Shown here: in pieces, positions 1 through 8,198 of the stretch | How positions within the stretch are numbered: position 1 is the stretch's first letter | Layout: every line of letters begins with the position of its first letter | From: Lewinellaceae bacterium | Lineage (GTDB): Bacteria > Bacteroidota > Bacteroidia > Chitinophagales > Saprospiraceae | Reading direction: 5' to 3' | Length of the DNA stretch: 64,000 bases | NCBI GenBank assembly: GCA_016719605.1 | Contig: JADJYW010000003.1 | Coordinates: forward strand, 62,001 to 126,000 | Translations under genes and position numbers: made by a program | Notes under the pieces: generated by a model | The model's input: the letters and a program-made list of their open reading frames with translations, nothing else | What the model was told of the DNA's origin: nothing | Database searches by the model: none

Positions 1-1
1 G

Positions 2-229
2 CGCTCGGAAGCCTACAAGGGGCTTACCCCCGAAGACCTCATGGACATCGCTATTTGCAACGGAATCCACTACGATGCGACGGTTCAGGAGGGCGTGTCG
101 TTCCACCTGCTCGGGGCGCTTTCCCAACACGGAAAACTCGGCACCGTGTGCATCGGCGCCACGCCGGAGCGCGCGGAGGCTTTGTACAAAAAAACCGTAG
201 AGGTACTGGATCGGGAAACAAGGGGGTGA
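2..229 (+). CDS. C-terminal fragment, PGM1-like ATP-grasp peptide ligase (partial)
   Basis: The open frame runs in from the window edge and ends at a TGA at 227-229, so only the last 75 residues are visible. The segment GVSFHLLGALSQHGKLGTVC followed by IGATPERAEALYKK resembles, from memory, the C-terminal domain of PGM1-related ATP-grasp enzymes, in which a conserved His-rich loop precedes a Gly-rich strand. These enzymes join amino or peptide groups to carboxylates using ATP. The ATP-grasp core itself lies outside the window, so the catalytic part cannot be checked. The gene converges on the next one with only 14 nt between the two stops. Another ligase-like family remains possible. Confidence 0.4.
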   Translation, partial: RSEAYKGLTPEDLMDIAICNGIHYDATVQEGVSFHLLGALSQHGKLGTVCIGATPERAEALYKKTVEVLDRETRG

Positions 230-243
230 TCCGCCGGCGGCGG

Positions 244-1455
244 CTACCCCAGAAAATACGCGCCCACAAAAGCCCCCACAGTTGCCACAAAACCCATCAT
301 AAACACGGTGTACGAGTAAGTCAGCAGCCGGTATTTTTTATCCAGCACCAGGCCGAGGTAGTACAGGTCGCGGGCCATGTTGCCGAACAGCAGGCGACCG
401 TCGCGCAGCATGGTATCGGTGGCGGCCTCGAACTGATCGAGCGTGAGGTGCACGAAATTGCCGAAAAAAACCGGACTGGGTGGTTGCCCGGACACTGGCA
501 GGAGCGTGGTCACCCGAGGGCGCGACGACAGCACGGCAAAGATGAGCGACGACAGGCTCGTCACCAAAAACATGATGATGGGCAGGATGTAGAGCGGGTT
601 TCGGTTTGTCAGCGACTGGTAGGTGAGCAGGGAAATGGCTACCGACAGCAGGATGGAGTTGACGCTGATCATGATGTGCGCTTTGTTGTCGGCAATAGCG
701 CTCAAGCGGATATGATTGGCGTAGTTGGCCCGAAAATATGTCTGGATGCTGGAGCGCAGGGGTCTGCGGGCTAAGCGGTCAAAACGTTCACTTTTGCGTT
801 CGGCTTTTTCCGGAACGGCAGCCTCCGATCCTGGCTGCGTTGACTTGCGCCGTTCGAGCAGGCGCAGGGCCAGTGCGGGTTCGTAATTTTTTTTGGCGAA
901 GGCTGTAAAAAAAGCCACGCGGTGTAATTCGGCATCGAGGTATTCCTGCCACTCGGCATCCCCGATCGTTTGTCCGCTCAGTAGCTCGCGTTCGAGTCGC
1001 AGGAGCGGTAGCCGTGCCCCGGCGTCTTCCGACCAGTCGCAGGCGCGAACGGCATCGCTCAGCACCCGGGCTTCCGGGGTTTGGGGGCGTCCTGAAGCAT
1101 AAACAGCGGCAATACACTGCCGTACCTGCCGGATTTTTTCTGCCGGGCATTTTTGTTCAACCAAAAAAAACTCGGCGCGAATGGCGCTGGTCTCGGCGGG
1201 GTGTGCTGCGTCGTACAGGTAGCCGACATTGAAAAACCAGGCGGCCAATTGTGCTATTTCCGCGCTGCTTTCGGACAAATTTTCGTGTTGGGCCAGCGCC
1301 TCAACCCGTTCGGCTACACATGCTGCCTGGGCGTAGTTGTGAAAAACGAGCCTGGCGTCGTGCTGTTCGTTCCACAGGTGCAGGATGTGCCGGCGAGCCT
1401 CGGCGAGCAGCGGCGCGACCGGATCATTCGGGGTGTTTTGTTCTGCTCTTGCCAT
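244..1455 (-). CDS. Degenerate HD-domain protein fused to Pycsar-effector-type membrane domain (PycTM, DUF5706)
   Basis: 403 residues from the ATG at 1455; longer starts would run into the tRNA gene. The N-terminal half (about 15-200) has the layout of HD phosphohydrolases but has lost the metal ligands: the usual HN..HT is FHNYAQA (38-44), the HD doublet in AAWFHD is FN (AAWFFN, 71-76), and the later D-A-D reads D-A-V. The C-terminal 150 residues match the PycTM/DUF5706 membrane domain, with hydrophobic helices at about 265-285, 298-318 and 381-402 and the preceding NYANHIRLSAIADNKAHIMI segment. In Pycsar anti-phage systems this domain perforates the inner membrane when a cUMP/cCMP signal is made. 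No pyrimidine cyclase lies next to it here. The role is inferred. Confidence 0.72.
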   Translation of the reverse strand: MARAEQNTPNDPVAPLLAEARRHILHLWNEQHDARLVFHNYAQAACVAERVEALAQHENLSESSAEIAQLAAWFFNVGYLYDAAHPAETSAIRAEFFLVEQKCPAEKIRQVRQCIAAVYASGRPQTPEARVLSDAVRACDWSEDAGARLPLLRLERELLSGQTIGDAEWQEYLDAELHRVAFFTAFAKKNYEPALALRLLERRKSTQPGSEAAVPEKAERKSERFDRLARRPLRSSIQTYFRANYANHIRLSAIADNKAHIMISVNSILLSVAISLLTYQSLTNRNPLYILPIIMFLVTSLSSLIFAVLSSRPRVTTLLPVSGQPPSPVFFGNFVHLTLDQFEAATDTMLRDGRLLFGNMARDLYYLGLVLDKKYRLLTYSYTVFMMGFVATVGAFVGAYFLG

Positions 1456-1574
1456 ACGTTTCGCGTTGTTTGCCCACAAATGTAGGCCATAAACATTTCT
1501 CAACCAGCCGACTCCTGAAACGAAAAACACCCAACCAGAACTTGTCTGATCAGGTGTCGCTCGATTTCTTGTTG

Positions 1575-1658
1575 TGACCACGACTGGAGTCGAACCAGCA
1601 CATCCGTAAGGACACTACCCCCTCAAAGTAGCGCGTCTACCAATTCCGCCACGTGGCC
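1575..1658 (-). tRNA. tRNA-Leu (anticodon GAG)
   Basis: Read on the minus strand, the 84 nt fold as a class II tRNA: acceptor arms GGCCACG and CGTGGTC (one G-U pair) with discriminator A, D-arm GCGGAATTGGTAGACGC, anticodon stem CTACT/GGTAG with loop TTGAGGG giving anticodon GAG, a long variable arm as expected for leucine, and T-arm GCTGG TTCGACT CCAGT. It decodes CUC and CUU. CCA is not encoded. A promoter-like TATCTTTG lies 30 nt upstream. Confidence 0.95.
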
Positions 1659-1688
1659 ATGAAATACCGCTTTCGTTAAAAGCGGCGG

Positions 1689-1717
1689 CAAAGATACGCG
1701 CCGCTTCAGAAAATCAA
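1689..1717 (-). promoter_or_regulatory. Bacteroidota-type promoter for tRNA-Leu
   Basis: On the minus strand TTG (1717-1715), an 18-nt spacer, then TATCTTTG (1696-1689), matching the Bacteroidota -33 TTG / -7 TAnnTTTG consensus. The tRNA begins 30 nt downstream. Confidence 0.55.
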
Positions 1718-1771
1718 AATCTGAAGGAAAAGTTTTGCCGGCGTTGATCCTCGTGGCGTCGGCCGTTTGCC

Positions 1772-2278
1772 CTAATGGCATTTAAAATAATCGAACGGTT
1801 CCAGGCAGTCTATACACCGGAACAGCGCCTTGCAGGCAGTAGAGCCGAACTGGGAGATCATTTCGGTATTTTCGGAGCCGCAATGCGGGCAGATCAGGGC
1901 GCGGCGCTCGCCGAGCAGGGCTTTTTTGTCCATGCTGCCATCGGCGGGCGGGGCGATGCCGTAGATGCGCAGTTTTTCGCGTCCTTCCGCACTGAGCCAG
2001 TCGGTCGTCCAGGCGGGACTGAGTACGGTGGTGACGCGCACCTGATCGAAGCCGCCTTCCTGCAGGGCGGCGCGGATATTCACCTCGATGGCATTCATGG
2101 CCGGGCAGCCGCTGTAGGTGGGCGTGATGACCACTTCGAGCGTGCCGTCGGATTCGTGCCAGCGCACGTCGCGCAGAATACCGAGGTCGGCGATGGTGAG
2201 CACGGGGATTTCCGGGTCGCACACGGTGCGGAGCAGTTGGTGTGCGGTGGTGAGCGGGGCGGAGGTTACGGGCTGCAT
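1772..2278 (-). CDS. paaD: PaaD-like subunit of the phenylacetyl-CoA 1,2-epoxidase system
   Basis: 168 residues, the usual PaaD/PaaJ length. The N-terminal part is the MIP18/DUF59-type fold (VCDPEIPVLTIADLGILRDV, then TPTYSGCPAM with the conserved Cys). The C-terminal part is the PaaD zinc-binding tail with paired cysteines: CPHCGSENT near 135 and CIDCLEPFDYFKCH at the end. PaaD is needed for maturation of the PaaABCE multicomponent oxygenase that makes ring-1,2-epoxyphenylacetyl-CoA. No paaA, B, C or E gene is beside it: the neighbours are a tRNA and an envelope operon. It is therefore an orphan copy that either serves a paa cluster elsewhere or acts more generally in Fe-S assembly, as related MIP18 proteins do. 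Confidence 0.85.
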   Translation of the reverse strand: MQPVTSAPLTTAHQLLRTVCDPEIPVLTIADLGILRDVRWHESDGTLEVVITPTYSGCPAMNAIEVNIRAALQEGGFDQVRVTTVLSPAWTTDWLSAEGREKLRIYGIAPPADGSMDKKALLGERRALICPHCGSENTEMISQFGSTACKALFRCIDCLEPFDYFKCH

Positions 2279-2519
2279 GGCTATGGTAAATCTGGTTCAG
2301 AAAACAGAACTGCAAAATTGAAAAATGGTTGGGACATGCCCGGGAGTTAGTTTGTTGGTACAGATTTGATTGTTTTGGCTGGGCAAATACCTGATTTCTC
2401 CGCGCTTTGTTTGGCTGTACAAAATACTCCGGTTACCTTTCGAGCCACCTCACCTAACTCAAAGCCAGCGCAGGCGGCACTGGTGTGAGTGCCAACCGTT
2501 TCAAAAAAGAATCCCCACC

Positions 2520-3866
2520 CTACTTCTTTATCCACCCAGCCGGATTCAGCCGCTCTTTCTGGTGCCACAGTTCAAAGTGTAGTTCCGAGGTGCCGGTGAT
2601 CGGGTTGGTGCTCACGCGCCCGAGGGCTTGTTTGGCGCCCACGCGATCGCCTTTTTCCAGGGTTGTTTCGCTCAGGTTGGAGTACACGGTGTAGTAGTTG
2701 CCGTGCTGGAGAATAACGGTGTGGTCGTGCCCGGGGATGAACTGCACGCCGGCCACCTTGCCCTCGTACACAGCGCGCACCACCTCGGCTTCCGCGGTGC
2801 GGATGTCCACGCCGTTGTTGGTGATCTCGATATTGCGCAGCGTGGGGTGTTTCTGGCGACCGAAACTGCGGGAAATAAACCCGTTCTCGACGGGCCAGGG
2901 CAGCCGGCCGCGGTTCTGGCGAAACCCGAGCGAAAAAGCATCTTCTTTCAGATCGGCCGTGCTTTCGGCTACCGGTTCATCGGCGGGGGCACTGCTGCCG
3001 GCAGGGGCAGCAGGCAAGGCGCCGGCAGTGGGCGGCGGCGAAGCCGGCGTAGCGGCGGCGGGCCGACGGGTTTCCTGCACCCTTTTGCGGATTTCTTCCT
3101 GGATGACCCGCTCGATAGCCTGGTTCAGCGCTTCGTGCGCCGTCTGTTTTTGTTTCAGTTCCTCCCGCAGGCGACCCTCGTCCTTTTTGAGGGTAGTGAG
3201 CAGTTTTTCCTTGTCCTGTTTTTCGACGTCCAGTGCGGTGCGCTGCCCTTGCAGCGAGGCCAGTAGCGCCTCTTGCTTGCGGCGCGACTCCTCCAGCGCA
3301 GCTATTTTTTTCGACAACATCTGTTGCGTAGACACAATGGCCTCGGCCTGTGTTTTGCGGTAGCGGTCGTACTTGCGCAGAAACAGCCAGCGTCGGAAGG
3401 CCTGGTTGAGGTTGTCGGCCGAAAGGACGTACAGCAGCGGGTTGTTCATTTCCTTGCGGCGGTAAGCGTTGCGCACAAACCGGCCGTAGTCCGCCTGCAT
3501 GGCCTGAATGTCGCTGGTGAGCGACTCGATCACGGCAGCCGTGCGGCCCGCCGCCGTTTCGGATTCGGCGATTTCCTCCGTCAGGTTCTGGATGAGTTTT
3601 TCCCGCCGCTCGATCTGTTTTTGCAGCGCCACAAACCGGTCGAGGGTAGCCTCCTTCGTGCGGGTCGTTTTTTTGAGCATGTTGTCCGTCACCTCGATGT
3701 CCCGGAGCAGTTTTTTGCGCTTGTCCTCCAGGTCTTGTTTGTTCTGTGCGAGGCAAAAGACGGGCAGGGCGAGCAGCAGCAGCACCTTCCAGCGGCGGGC
3801 GGGCAGGGGCCTAATCCACGCGCTGATAGTAATCGGGAATTTCAAAGCGGTAAGGTTTCGGAACAT
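2520..3866 (-). CDS. EnvC-like murein hydrolase activator (coiled coil + degenerate LytM/M23 domain)
   Basis: 448 residues from the ATG at 3866. Order: hydrophobic signal segment (VLLLLALPVFCLAQ), a long charged coiled coil (about 45-270), a Pro/Ala linker, and a C-terminal M23/LytM fold. The M23 zinc ligands are lost: the HxxxD motif reads NNGVD and the final HxH reads LHFELW. This matches EnvC-type proteins, which activate cell-division amidases rather than cut peptidoglycan. The start is uncertain: the chosen ATG overlaps the end of the upstream DUF4292 gene by 56 bp, while the signal peptide would fit a later non-ATG start near 3785-3815. Last gene of the TPR-DUF4292-envC operon. Confidence 0.85.
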   Translation of the reverse strand: MFRNLTALKFPITISAWIRPLPARRWKVLLLLALPVFCLAQNKQDLEDKRKKLLRDIEVTDNMLKKTTRTKEATLDRFVALQKQIERREKLIQNLTEEIAESETAAGRTAAVIESLTSDIQAMQADYGRFVRNAYRRKEMNNPLLYVLSADNLNQAFRRWLFLRKYDRYRKTQAEAIVSTQQMLSKKIAALEESRRKQEALLASLQGQRTALDVEKQDKEKLLTTLKKDEGRLREELKQKQTAHEALNQAIERVIQEEIRKRVQETRRPAAATPASPPPTAGALPAAPAGSSAPADEPVAESTADLKEDAFSLGFRQNRGRLPWPVENGFISRSFGRQKHPTLRNIEITNNGVDIRTAEAEVVRAVYEGKVAGVQFIPGHDHTVILQHGNYYTVYSNLSETTLEKGDRVGAKQALGRVSTNPITGTSELHFELWHQKERLNPAGWIKK

Positions 3867-4641
3867 TGATCTCAATGTCGGTAAATTCAATGTCAAGCCG
3901 CAGGCTGCCCGATTCCGGGCTGAAGGCCTCGATGCGGCGAATGTACGGGAAAATGCCTGCGCCACCGGGCAGTTTTTTGAATTGTGAAAACTGCAAATGC
4001 AGTAAGCCGGCATCCTGCTGCTGAAGAAATGTCGTTTGTCGCAGCACAAAATTGCCCTCTTCGATCCGGTAGTCGGCCGAAAACCGGCCATTGCTGCCGG
4101 CAAGGCGGTGCAATTCGTCCTTGATGTCGGCTTGCAAGTGCATATCGGGCGCTATCCAGGCGGAGGCGAGCAGCAGGTGCTGCAACAGCGCAAAACCCTC
4201 GGGCAGGCCATACCTGCGTTGCAATTCCTCCATGCCGATGACCTGGAAGGTTTTTTCCAACCGGTTCAGCACGACGGCCGAATCCCGGGTGATCAGGACA
4301 CGGGCAGCCTCCAGCCCCAGTTTTTTGACATTCATCCACAGCACGCTGTCGCGTATCCAGATCAAGTTGATGCCGGCTTCCACCGCCATGCCCTCGCCCT
4401 CGGCATAAATACGGGCATGCGCCGAGATGGTTTTGATTCGTCCGGGTGTGTTTTGCTCCAGTTGTTTTTTCAAAAAATCGACCGAAAGCGGTGTGGTAGC
4501 GGGCGTGATCGTGTCGCTGATTGTCCGGCGGCGGCAGGTGGTTTGGTGGAAGGAGAAGAGGAGCAAGAGGGCCAAAAAACAGATTGCCGTTGCGCCGGGC
4601 CGGGCCACTACCCTACCCCTTTCTTTAAACATCTTCGTCAT
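3811..4641 (-). CDS. DUF4292 envelope protein
   Basis: 276 residues with an N-terminal hydrophobic segment (AICFLALLLLFSF) ending near a Cys (HQTTC), so it is exported and possibly lipidated although the lipobox is weak. The body matches DUF4292, a Bacteroidota family with a LolA/LolB-like half-barrel: ISAHARIYAEGEGMAVEAG, then IWIRDSVLWMNVKKLGLEAAR, a hallmark of the family. It probably binds lipid or lipoprotein in the periplasm; the exact role is not known. It starts inside the last codons of the TPR gene (17-bp overlap) and overlaps the envC-like gene downstream, so the three are translated as one unit. A second ATG at 4632 is also possible. Confidence 0.78.
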   Translation of the reverse strand: MTKMFKERGRVVARPGATAICFLALLLLFSFHQTTCRRRTISDTITPATTPLSVDFLKKQLEQNTPGRIKTISAHARIYAEGEGMAVEAGINLIWIRDSVLWMNVKKLGLEAARVLITRDSAVVLNRLEKTFQVIGMEELQRRYGLPEGFALLQHLLLASAWIAPDMHLQADIKDELHRLAGSNGRFSADYRIEEGNFVLRQTTFLQQQDAGLLHLQFSQFKKLPGGAGIFPYIRRIEAFSPESGSLRLDIEFTDIEINVPKPYRFEIPDYYQRVD

Positions 4642-4948
4642 CTATTTCCATTCTGGCTCCGTTCAGTTCGCTCAGGGCGTGCATATCACCGGCTTTGCGG
4701 GCCACGTCCATGCCGGTCCGGTAGGTCGCGAGCGCGTCATCGGGGCGGTTAAGTTTTTCGTACAGTTTGCCGAGGTGGTAGTACAGCCCAACGTAGGCAG
4801 GATCAGCGCTTTGCAAGCGTAAATAAAAGGCCAGGGCCTGCTCCGAATCGCCGAGGCCTTCGTGCTCTTTGGCTATGGCAAACAGCGCGAAAGCGTCGTT
4901 CGGAGACTTTTCCAGAATTTGTTGCAGGAGTTGCAAACGTTGAGCCAT
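4625..4948 (-). CDS. Small TPR-repeat protein
   Basis: 107 residues from the ATG at 4948 (MAQRLQLLQQILEKSPNDAF); a longer reading from 5008 adds 20 residues of less typical sequence. About three TPR helix pairs are visible, with the classical A-L-Y..L and P-A-Y..A..Y spacing, e.g. YVGLYYHLGKLYEKLNRPDD. There is no signal peptide, so it is probably a cytoplasmic scaffold. It is the first gene of the operon leading into DUF4292 and the EnvC-like activator, which suggests but does not prove a link to envelope assembly. Confidence 0.75.
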   Translation of the reverse strand: MAQRLQLLQQILEKSPNDAFALFAIAKEHEGLGDSEQALAFYLRLQSADPAYVGLYYHLGKLYEKLNRPDDALATYRTGMDVARKAGDMHALSELNGARMEIDDEDV

Positions 4949-5013
4949 GTTCAGTTGAACGAAATGCAGGACGGTTTGTTGAAGCGCGTCTTGAATGTTC
5001 GTTGGCAAACCTG

Positions 5014-5043
5014 TTTACAACTCGGATCAGATTGCTACTTTTG
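5014..5043 (+). promoter_or_regulatory. Candidate promoter upstream of etfB
   Basis: TACTTTTG at 5036-5043 matches TAnnTTTG; a TTT rather than TTG sits 19 nt upstream (5014-5016). It lies 160 nt before the etfB start and diverges from the TPR gene. A small imperfect hairpin (CTGCCAGG / CCTGTCAG, 5127-5150) sits in the leader. Confidence 0.4.
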
Positions 5044-5203
5044 CGCCGCTTTTGCCGGCAAAGGTAGTTTGGGCTACTTGGCTTTTCTTGCCACGCCTGA
5101 AGTTTCTGCCCGCAGCGGCGACAAGTCTGCCAGGCCTCAACACCTGTCAGGTATGATTTTCAATTTTTGAAACCCGCTCAACCATCCAAACCATCCAGTT
5201 TTT

Positions 5204-5944
5204 ATGAAATTTCTTGTTTGCATAAGCCAGACCCCGGACACGACCGCCAAGGTGTCCTTCAACGCCGACAGCACGGAGTACAACAGCGGCGGTGTGCAAT
5301 TTATCATGAACCCCTACGACGAGTGGTACGCCCTCGTGCGCGCCTGCGAACTGCGCGAGGCGCTTGGCGGCACCGTGACTGCCCTCAACGTAGGCCCGGC
5401 AGCCAACGAAACGACGATCCGTAAGGCGCTCGCCATTGGCGCCGACGAGGCTGTCCGCATTGACGCCGACCCGAAAAGCACGGCTTTTGTAGCCAAACAA
5501 GTAGCGGAATACGCCAAATCAGGAAGTTTCGACCTCATTTTCCTCGGAAAAGAAACAATAGACTACAACGGCGCCGAAGTGGGAGCCATGCTCGCCGAAC
5601 ACCTCGACCTGCCCTACATTTCCTTCGCCGGCAAACTTGATCTCAACGGCAATACCGCCACAGTCGAGCGCGACATCGAAGGCGGTGTGGAAGTGCTGGA
5701 GGTGGATTTGCCCTTCGTGGTCAGCGCCGCCAAGGGTATGGCCGAACAGCGCATACCCAACATGCGCGGCATTATGATGGCACGCACCAAACCGCTCCAT
5801 GTCATACCGGCAGTGCCGACTGAAGAGCCGGTCAAAACCGTGCGTTTTACCCTGCCCCCCGCCAAAGCCGGCGTGAAACTGGTAGACCCCGAACAAATGG
5901 ACGAACTCGTGCGCCTGCTGCACGAAGAAGCCAAAGTGCTGTAA
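5204..5944 (+). CDS. etfB: Electron transfer flavoprotein subunit beta
   Basis: 246 residues. The sequence is EtfB throughout: MKFLVCISQTPDTTAKVSF at the start, MNPYDEWYALVRACELREAL, a Rossmann-like AMP-binding core (LGKETIDYNGAEVGAMLAEH) and the conserved loop KGMAEQRIPNMRGIMMAR. With EtfA it forms the heterodimer that carries electrons from acyl-CoA dehydrogenases to the quinone pool through ETF-quinone oxidoreductase. EtfB holds the structural AMP while FAD sits mostly in EtfA. etfA follows after 41 nt on the same strand; the gap is occupied by a heptanucleotide repeat. No acyl-CoA dehydrogenase gene is in the window. Confidence 0.95.
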   Translation: MKFLVCISQTPDTTAKVSFNADSTEYNSGGVQFIMNPYDEWYALVRACELREALGGTVTALNVGPAANETTIRKALAIGADEAVRIDADPKSTAFVAKQVAEYAKSGSFDLIFLGKETIDYNGAEVGAMLAEHLDLPYISFAGKLDLNGNTATVERDIEGGVEVLEVDLPFVVSAAKGMAEQRIPNMRGIMMARTKPLHVIPAVPTEEPVKTVRFTLPPAKAGVKLVDPEQMDELVRLLHEEAKVL

Positions 5945-5951
5945 CTCCAAC

Positions 5952-5982
5952 ACTCAACACTCAAAACTCAAAACTCAAAACT
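5952..5982 (+). repeat. Heptanucleotide tandem repeat (ACTCAAM)4
   Basis: Four 7-nt units, ACTCAAC then ACTCAAA three times, followed by a partial unit ACT. They fill the etfB-etfA gap up to 3 nt before the etfA start codon. The same unit recurs at 10062-10095 and 13888-13919. Confidence 0.9.
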
Positions 5983-5985
5983 GTC

Positions 5986-6950
5986 ATGGTTTTAATATAT
6001 GCCGAAAGCCCACGCGGGCAGTTCAAAAAAGCCGCTTTCGAGGCGGTGACCTTGGGAAAAAAATTAGCCGACCAAATGGGTGTGCCGTGTGCGGCAATCA
6101 CCCTCGGCACAAATGCTGCCGGCGCGGAAGAGCTCGGGCGCTACGGCGCCGCGCGGGTGTTGTGTGTGGCGGATGCTAACCTCAACAACCTCGACAGCCA
6201 GGTCGCCGCTTCGGTGCTGGCCGATGCTGCCCGACAACTCGGCGCCACCGTGCTGGTGCTCAGCCATACTTCGACCGGAAAATCCATAGCCGGGCGCCTG
6301 GCCGTTCGGCTGGATGCGGGCTTAGTGTCGGGTGTGAATGCGCTGCCGGAAGTACAGGCGCCAATCTGGTGGTGAAAAAATCGGTGTTTTCGGGCAAAGC
6401 CGTTGCCGAGTACGCCATCAGCAGCCCGATAAAAATCCTATCGCTACTCGGCAATGCCGTGAAGCCGGAGGCCACCGGCGCACCGGCAAGTGTAGAAAAC
6501 CTGGCGGTATCGGTTCCGGCCGGCCGTATCCGGGTAAAAGATGTAAAAACCATCGAAGGCCAGGTGCCGCTGCCGGAAGCCGAAGTGGTCGTGTCGGCCG
6601 GCCGGGGTATGAAGGAACCAGGCAACTGGGGCATCGTGGAGGAATTGGCCGAAATACTGGGCGCCACCACAGCCTGCTCGCGCCCGGTTGCGGACAGCCA
6701 CTGGCGCCCGCACCACGAACATGTTGGCCAAACGGGTATTGCTATCCGGCCCAATTTGTATATCGCGATCGGGATCAGCGGCGCCATCCAGCACTTAGCC
6801 GGCGTGAACAACTCGAAAGTGATCGTGGTGATTAACAAAGACCCGGAAGCGCCGTTTTTCAAAGCCGCCGACTACGGTGTGGTGGGCGACCTGTTCGAGG
6901 TGGTGCCCCGATTGACAGAGGCTGTGAAAAAATTCAAGGCAGCCAACTAA
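5986..6950 (+). CDS. etfA: Electron transfer flavoprotein subunit alpha (one-base frameshift)
   Basis: Two overlapping frames together give a complete EtfA of about 320 residues. The first (5986-6375) covers the N-terminal domain and breaks after VSGVNALPEVQ; the second continues NLVVKKSVFSGKAVAEYAIS to the stop at 6950. Adding one G within the GG at 6357-6358 (CAGGCGCC to CAGGGCGCC) restores LPEVQGANLVVKK, the usual EtfA sequence. The C-terminal FAD domain is intact: VVSAGRGMKEPGNWGIVEEL, then RPVADSHWRPHHEHVGQTG and YIAIGISGAIQHLAG. It is the partner of etfB. A single-base loss in an otherwise well conserved gene, in a window with four similar cases, argues for a sequencing error. Confidence 0.92.
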
Positions 6951-6977
6951 TTTTTTGTGGTGCGTGCTCTGTGCCGC

Positions 6978-7004
6978 TTGATGCGCTGGACTTACTTACT
7001 TTTG
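6978..7004 (+). promoter_or_regulatory. Candidate promoter of the bifunctional nuclease gene
   Basis: TTG at 6978-6980 and TACTTTTG at 6997-7004, spacing 16 nt (slightly short). The start codon is 86 nt downstream, after a CT/CA-rich leader with repeats of AACCTTCCAACC (7035-7062). Confidence 0.45.
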
Positions 7005-7090
7005 CAGCCCAAAATTCAAAGGTTGGCGTCAACCTTCCAACCAGAAACCTTCCAACCAACTCCAGAAACCAACTTTAAATCGAACCGGCA

Positions 7091-7686
7091 ATGAAACGCA
7101 TTGAATTAGATATCGTGGCCCTATCGCACAGTGTGACCCAGTCGCACAACTACGCTGTTGTTTTGGGCGAACGGCGGGGTCAGCGCCGTCTGCCCATCGT
7201 CATCGGCAGTTTTGAGGCGCAAGCCATTGCGGTGGCTATGGAGCGTATGGTGCCTAACCGACCGCTTACCCATGATCTTTTCAAAAACACCCTGGAAACA
7301 TTCAATATCGAACTGCGGGAGGTAGTGATCAACAACCTGTTGGACGGTATTTTTTATGCGCGCTTAGTATGCGTAAAAAGCGGCGAAGTATTCGAATTGA
7401 TTCCCGCACCTCCGATGCCATTGCTATGGCGGTGCGTTTCGATTGCCCGATCTATACCTATGATTTTATCCTCGAAGCTGCCGGCGTGATCCTTGACGAC
7501 CAGGAGGAAGACGATGCCGGCACGGGCGCAGCCCGTGTCTCGGCGCCCGTGATTGATACCGGCGCACTGGAAACCTACCCGACCGATGCCCTGCAGCGCC
7601 GACTGCAAGAAGTACTGGAGGCGGAAGACTACGAAACGGCGGCAAAAATTCGGGACGAACTGAAAAACCGGGAAGGAAAAAGTTAA
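7091..7686 (+). CDS. Bifunctional nuclease family protein (DUF151 + UVR motif), one-base frameshift
   Basis: The N-terminal DUF151 domain (MKRIELDIVALSHSVTQSHN, LGERRGQRRLPIVIG) is read from 7091. At 7395 the frame breaks: GAATTG needs one more A (GAAATTG) to give FEIDSRTSDAIAMAVRFDCP, which continues in the other frame to 7686. The C-terminus holds a UvrB/UvrC-type motif (LQRRLQEVLEAEDYETAAKI). Corrected length is about 198 residues, normal for the Bacteroidota family. Such proteins have been described as RNase/DNase-like; the cellular role is unsettled. The stop is followed by CA-rich repeats and then a convergent DUF1573 gene. The frameshift is most likely a sequencing error in a homopolymer. 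Confidence 0.85.
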
Positions 7687-7738
7687 CGAGAAACTAACCC
7701 TCCAACCCGAAACCTTCCAACCTTTCAACTCAAAACCC

Positions 7739-8140
7739 TTACAATTCAAACTTGTACTCCAGAATCTCGATTCTCGGAACCCCGTTGGCGTGGGTGTTTT
7801 TGAAAATCACGTTGATCGAGATCGTTTCGCTCTTCTCCTTTTCCGTGCTGTCGAAGGTCACGTCCAGGCGACCTTTTTTCCCAGGCTCAATCACGCCGCG
7901 CGGAAATTCAACCTTCGTGCAAGTACACGCATCCACGATATCAATCTGGATATTTTCACCAAAAGTATTGGTGAATTCGTAGGTTGTGGAGCGCTTCTCG
8001 CCGCGCTTGACAAGGCCGAAATCAACCATTTTTTTGTCCCAGGAAACAAATCCCGGGGGTGGTGTTTGCGCTTTTTTAGCGGGGTGGCAAGCAAGTACAA
8101 GCAAAGCAATGCCTGCAAACAATAGTGTTTTGTATGTCAT
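7739..8140 (-). CDS. DUF1573 lipoprotein
   Basis: 133 residues with a lipoprotein signal (LLFAGIALLVLAC, Cys18), so membrane-anchored after lipidation. The rest is one DUF1573 immunoglobulin-like beta domain: MVDFGLVKRGEKRSTTYEFT, then DACTCTKVEFPRGVIEPGKK. These short periplasmic domains are very common in Bacteroidota and their function is not established. The C-T-C pair could bind metal or form a disulfide, but that is inference. It ends just after the convergent nuclease gene and starts 85 nt below the hscA stop on the same strand; the gap is CA-rich (CTCAAACCTTCC units). Confidence 0.85.
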   Translation of the reverse strand: MTYKTLLFAGIALLVLACHPAKKAQTPPPGFVSWDKKMVDFGLVKRGEKRSTTYEFTNTFGENIQIDIVDACTCTKVEFPRGVIEPGKKGRLDVTFDSTEKEKSETISINVIFKNTHANGVPRIEILEYKFEL

Positions 8141-8198
8141 ATCGAAAAAACAGGTGTTAAATCACCAGAAACCCTCAAACCTTCCAACCCCCAAACCC

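Noticed and set aside
244..1455. A complete Pycsar operon
   Set aside because: No pyrimidine cyclase gene is adjacent on either side; only the effector-type domain is present.
5986..6950. etfA as a true pseudogene
   Set aside because: Only one base is missing, both halves are conserved, and four other genes in the window have the same type of defect; error is the simpler reading.
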